NCBI RefSeq assembly: GCF_036182465.1
Contig: NZ_CP108081.1
Location: 6,014,001-6,078,000, forward strand
DNA length: 64,000 nt
Direction of reading: 5' to 3'
Source of the DNA: Streptomyces sp. NBC_00258
GTDB taxonomy: Bacteria > Actinomycetota > Actinomycetes > Streptomycetales > Streptomycetaceae
Positions 63,613 through 64,000 of this stretch are shown in pieces. The notes under the pieces were generated by a model, which saw only the letters and a program-made list of their open reading frames with translations, was not told the origin of the DNA and ran no database searches. Each line of letters starts with the position of its first letter. The first letter of the stretch is position 1. A program made the position numbers and the translations under genes.

Positions 63613-64000
63613 TCAGCCAGAAGCCGAGGTCAGCCTCCCCAGCTCCGCATCCGTGAGGACAAGCCCGGCCACCCCCAACAACGCCGGAAGCTGCTCCACC
63701 GTACGAGCGCTGGCGATCGGCGCGACGACGGTCGGCCGGGAAGCCAGCCAGGCCAGAGCCACGGTGGCGACCTCGACCCCACGCTCCCGCGCGACCTCGT
63801 CGAGCGCGCTCAGCACACGCTGCCCCCGCTCCGACTCCAGATGCGCCCCCGCCGATCCGGCCCGGGCGCTCTCGACCACGGCACCCGGACGGTACTTGCC
63901 GGTGAGGAAGCCCGAGGCGAGCGACGAGTAGGGGACGACGGCCAGACCGGCCCGGGAGGCGACGTCCCGGAGCGGGCCCTCGTACGAGTCGCGGGAGACG
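63613..64000 (-). CDS. Aldo/keto reductase, C-terminal part
   Basis: The frame is open to the window edge, so the N-terminus is missing. The visible 128 residues contain VVPYSSLASGFLTGKYRPG and the C-terminal ALAWLASRPTVVAPIASARTVEQL segment, which binds the NADP phosphate in the aldo/keto reductase superfamily. The substrate is unknown. It converges on the PrsW gene. Confidence 0.88.
   Translation of the reverse strand, partial: VSRDSYEGPLRDVASRAGLAVVPYSSLASGFLTGKYRPGAVVESARAGSAGAHLESERGQRVLSALDEVARERGVEVATVALAWLASRPTVVAPIASARTVEQLPALLGVAGLVLTDAELGRLTSASG

Overview
The window is about 64 kb of a high-GC actinobacterial chromosome, almost certainly Streptomyces. Support for this comes from very strong third-position GC, frequent GTG/TTG starts, an rrn operon without spacer tRNAs, PhoP-type 11-bp direct repeats, the WhiJ-like XRE/DUF397/ATPase gene set, rare TTA codons, and a content typical of the conserved chromosome core. 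No phage, transposase, CRISPR array or tRNA gene was seen.

Left part (about 1-13 kb): phosphate and polyphosphate metabolism. A translationally coupled operon ppk-CHAD-NUDIX is followed by a small zinc-ribbon-like ORF, an LppX/LprG-like lipoprotein and a small protein. The copper sensor csoR has a matching operator just upstream. Then come a DUF47/PhoU-like gene with a low-affinity phosphate permease (pit), and convergent to them pstSCAB, preceded by four 11-bp PhoP boxes. A hairpin separates pstS from pstC.

Second part (13-24 kb): exported and signalling genes. These are a Tat-lipoprotein FAD oxidase, a PAP2 phosphatase, a membrane-anchored lytic transglycosylase/NlpC hydrolase, a trypsin-like protease with a Ser/Thr kinase, and an anti-sigma-type ATPase facing an XRE regulator with two small partners across a perfect 29-bp palindrome. 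An ArsR/SRPBCC pair and a secreted sedolisin follow.

Third part (24.4-31.7 kb): a six-gene operon that reads as the core of a type IV secretion-like machine. It has a VirB2-like two-helix protein, a VirB8-like bitopic protein, a VirB6-like polytopic protein, a VirB3/VirB4-N-like protein, a VirB4 ATPase, and a VirD4-like protein whose P-loop is lost. No relaxase was seen.

Fourth part (31.7-42 kb): GNAT, an ABC-2 exporter with a NarL-type two-component system, then a complete rrn operon on the minus strand (16S-23S-5S) with recognisable processing stems and leader.

Right part (42-64 kb): a divergent MarR/MFS pair, a methyltransferase, a PAS-SpoIIE phosphatase-kinase, NDH-2, TetR, and a striking ECF sigma factor fused to a zinc anti-sigma motif, membrane segment(s), a Pro-rich linker and an NPCBM-like domain. 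Next are a large SARP/NB-ARC regulator, a degenerate asparagine-synthetase-like protein, a sporulation-associated regulator with a TTA codon, L-2-hydroxyglutarate oxidase, trmB, a PrsW-like protease (also with a TTA codon) and a partial aldo/keto reductase. Two families of dispersed inverted-repeat elements sit between genes, mostly in terminator positions.
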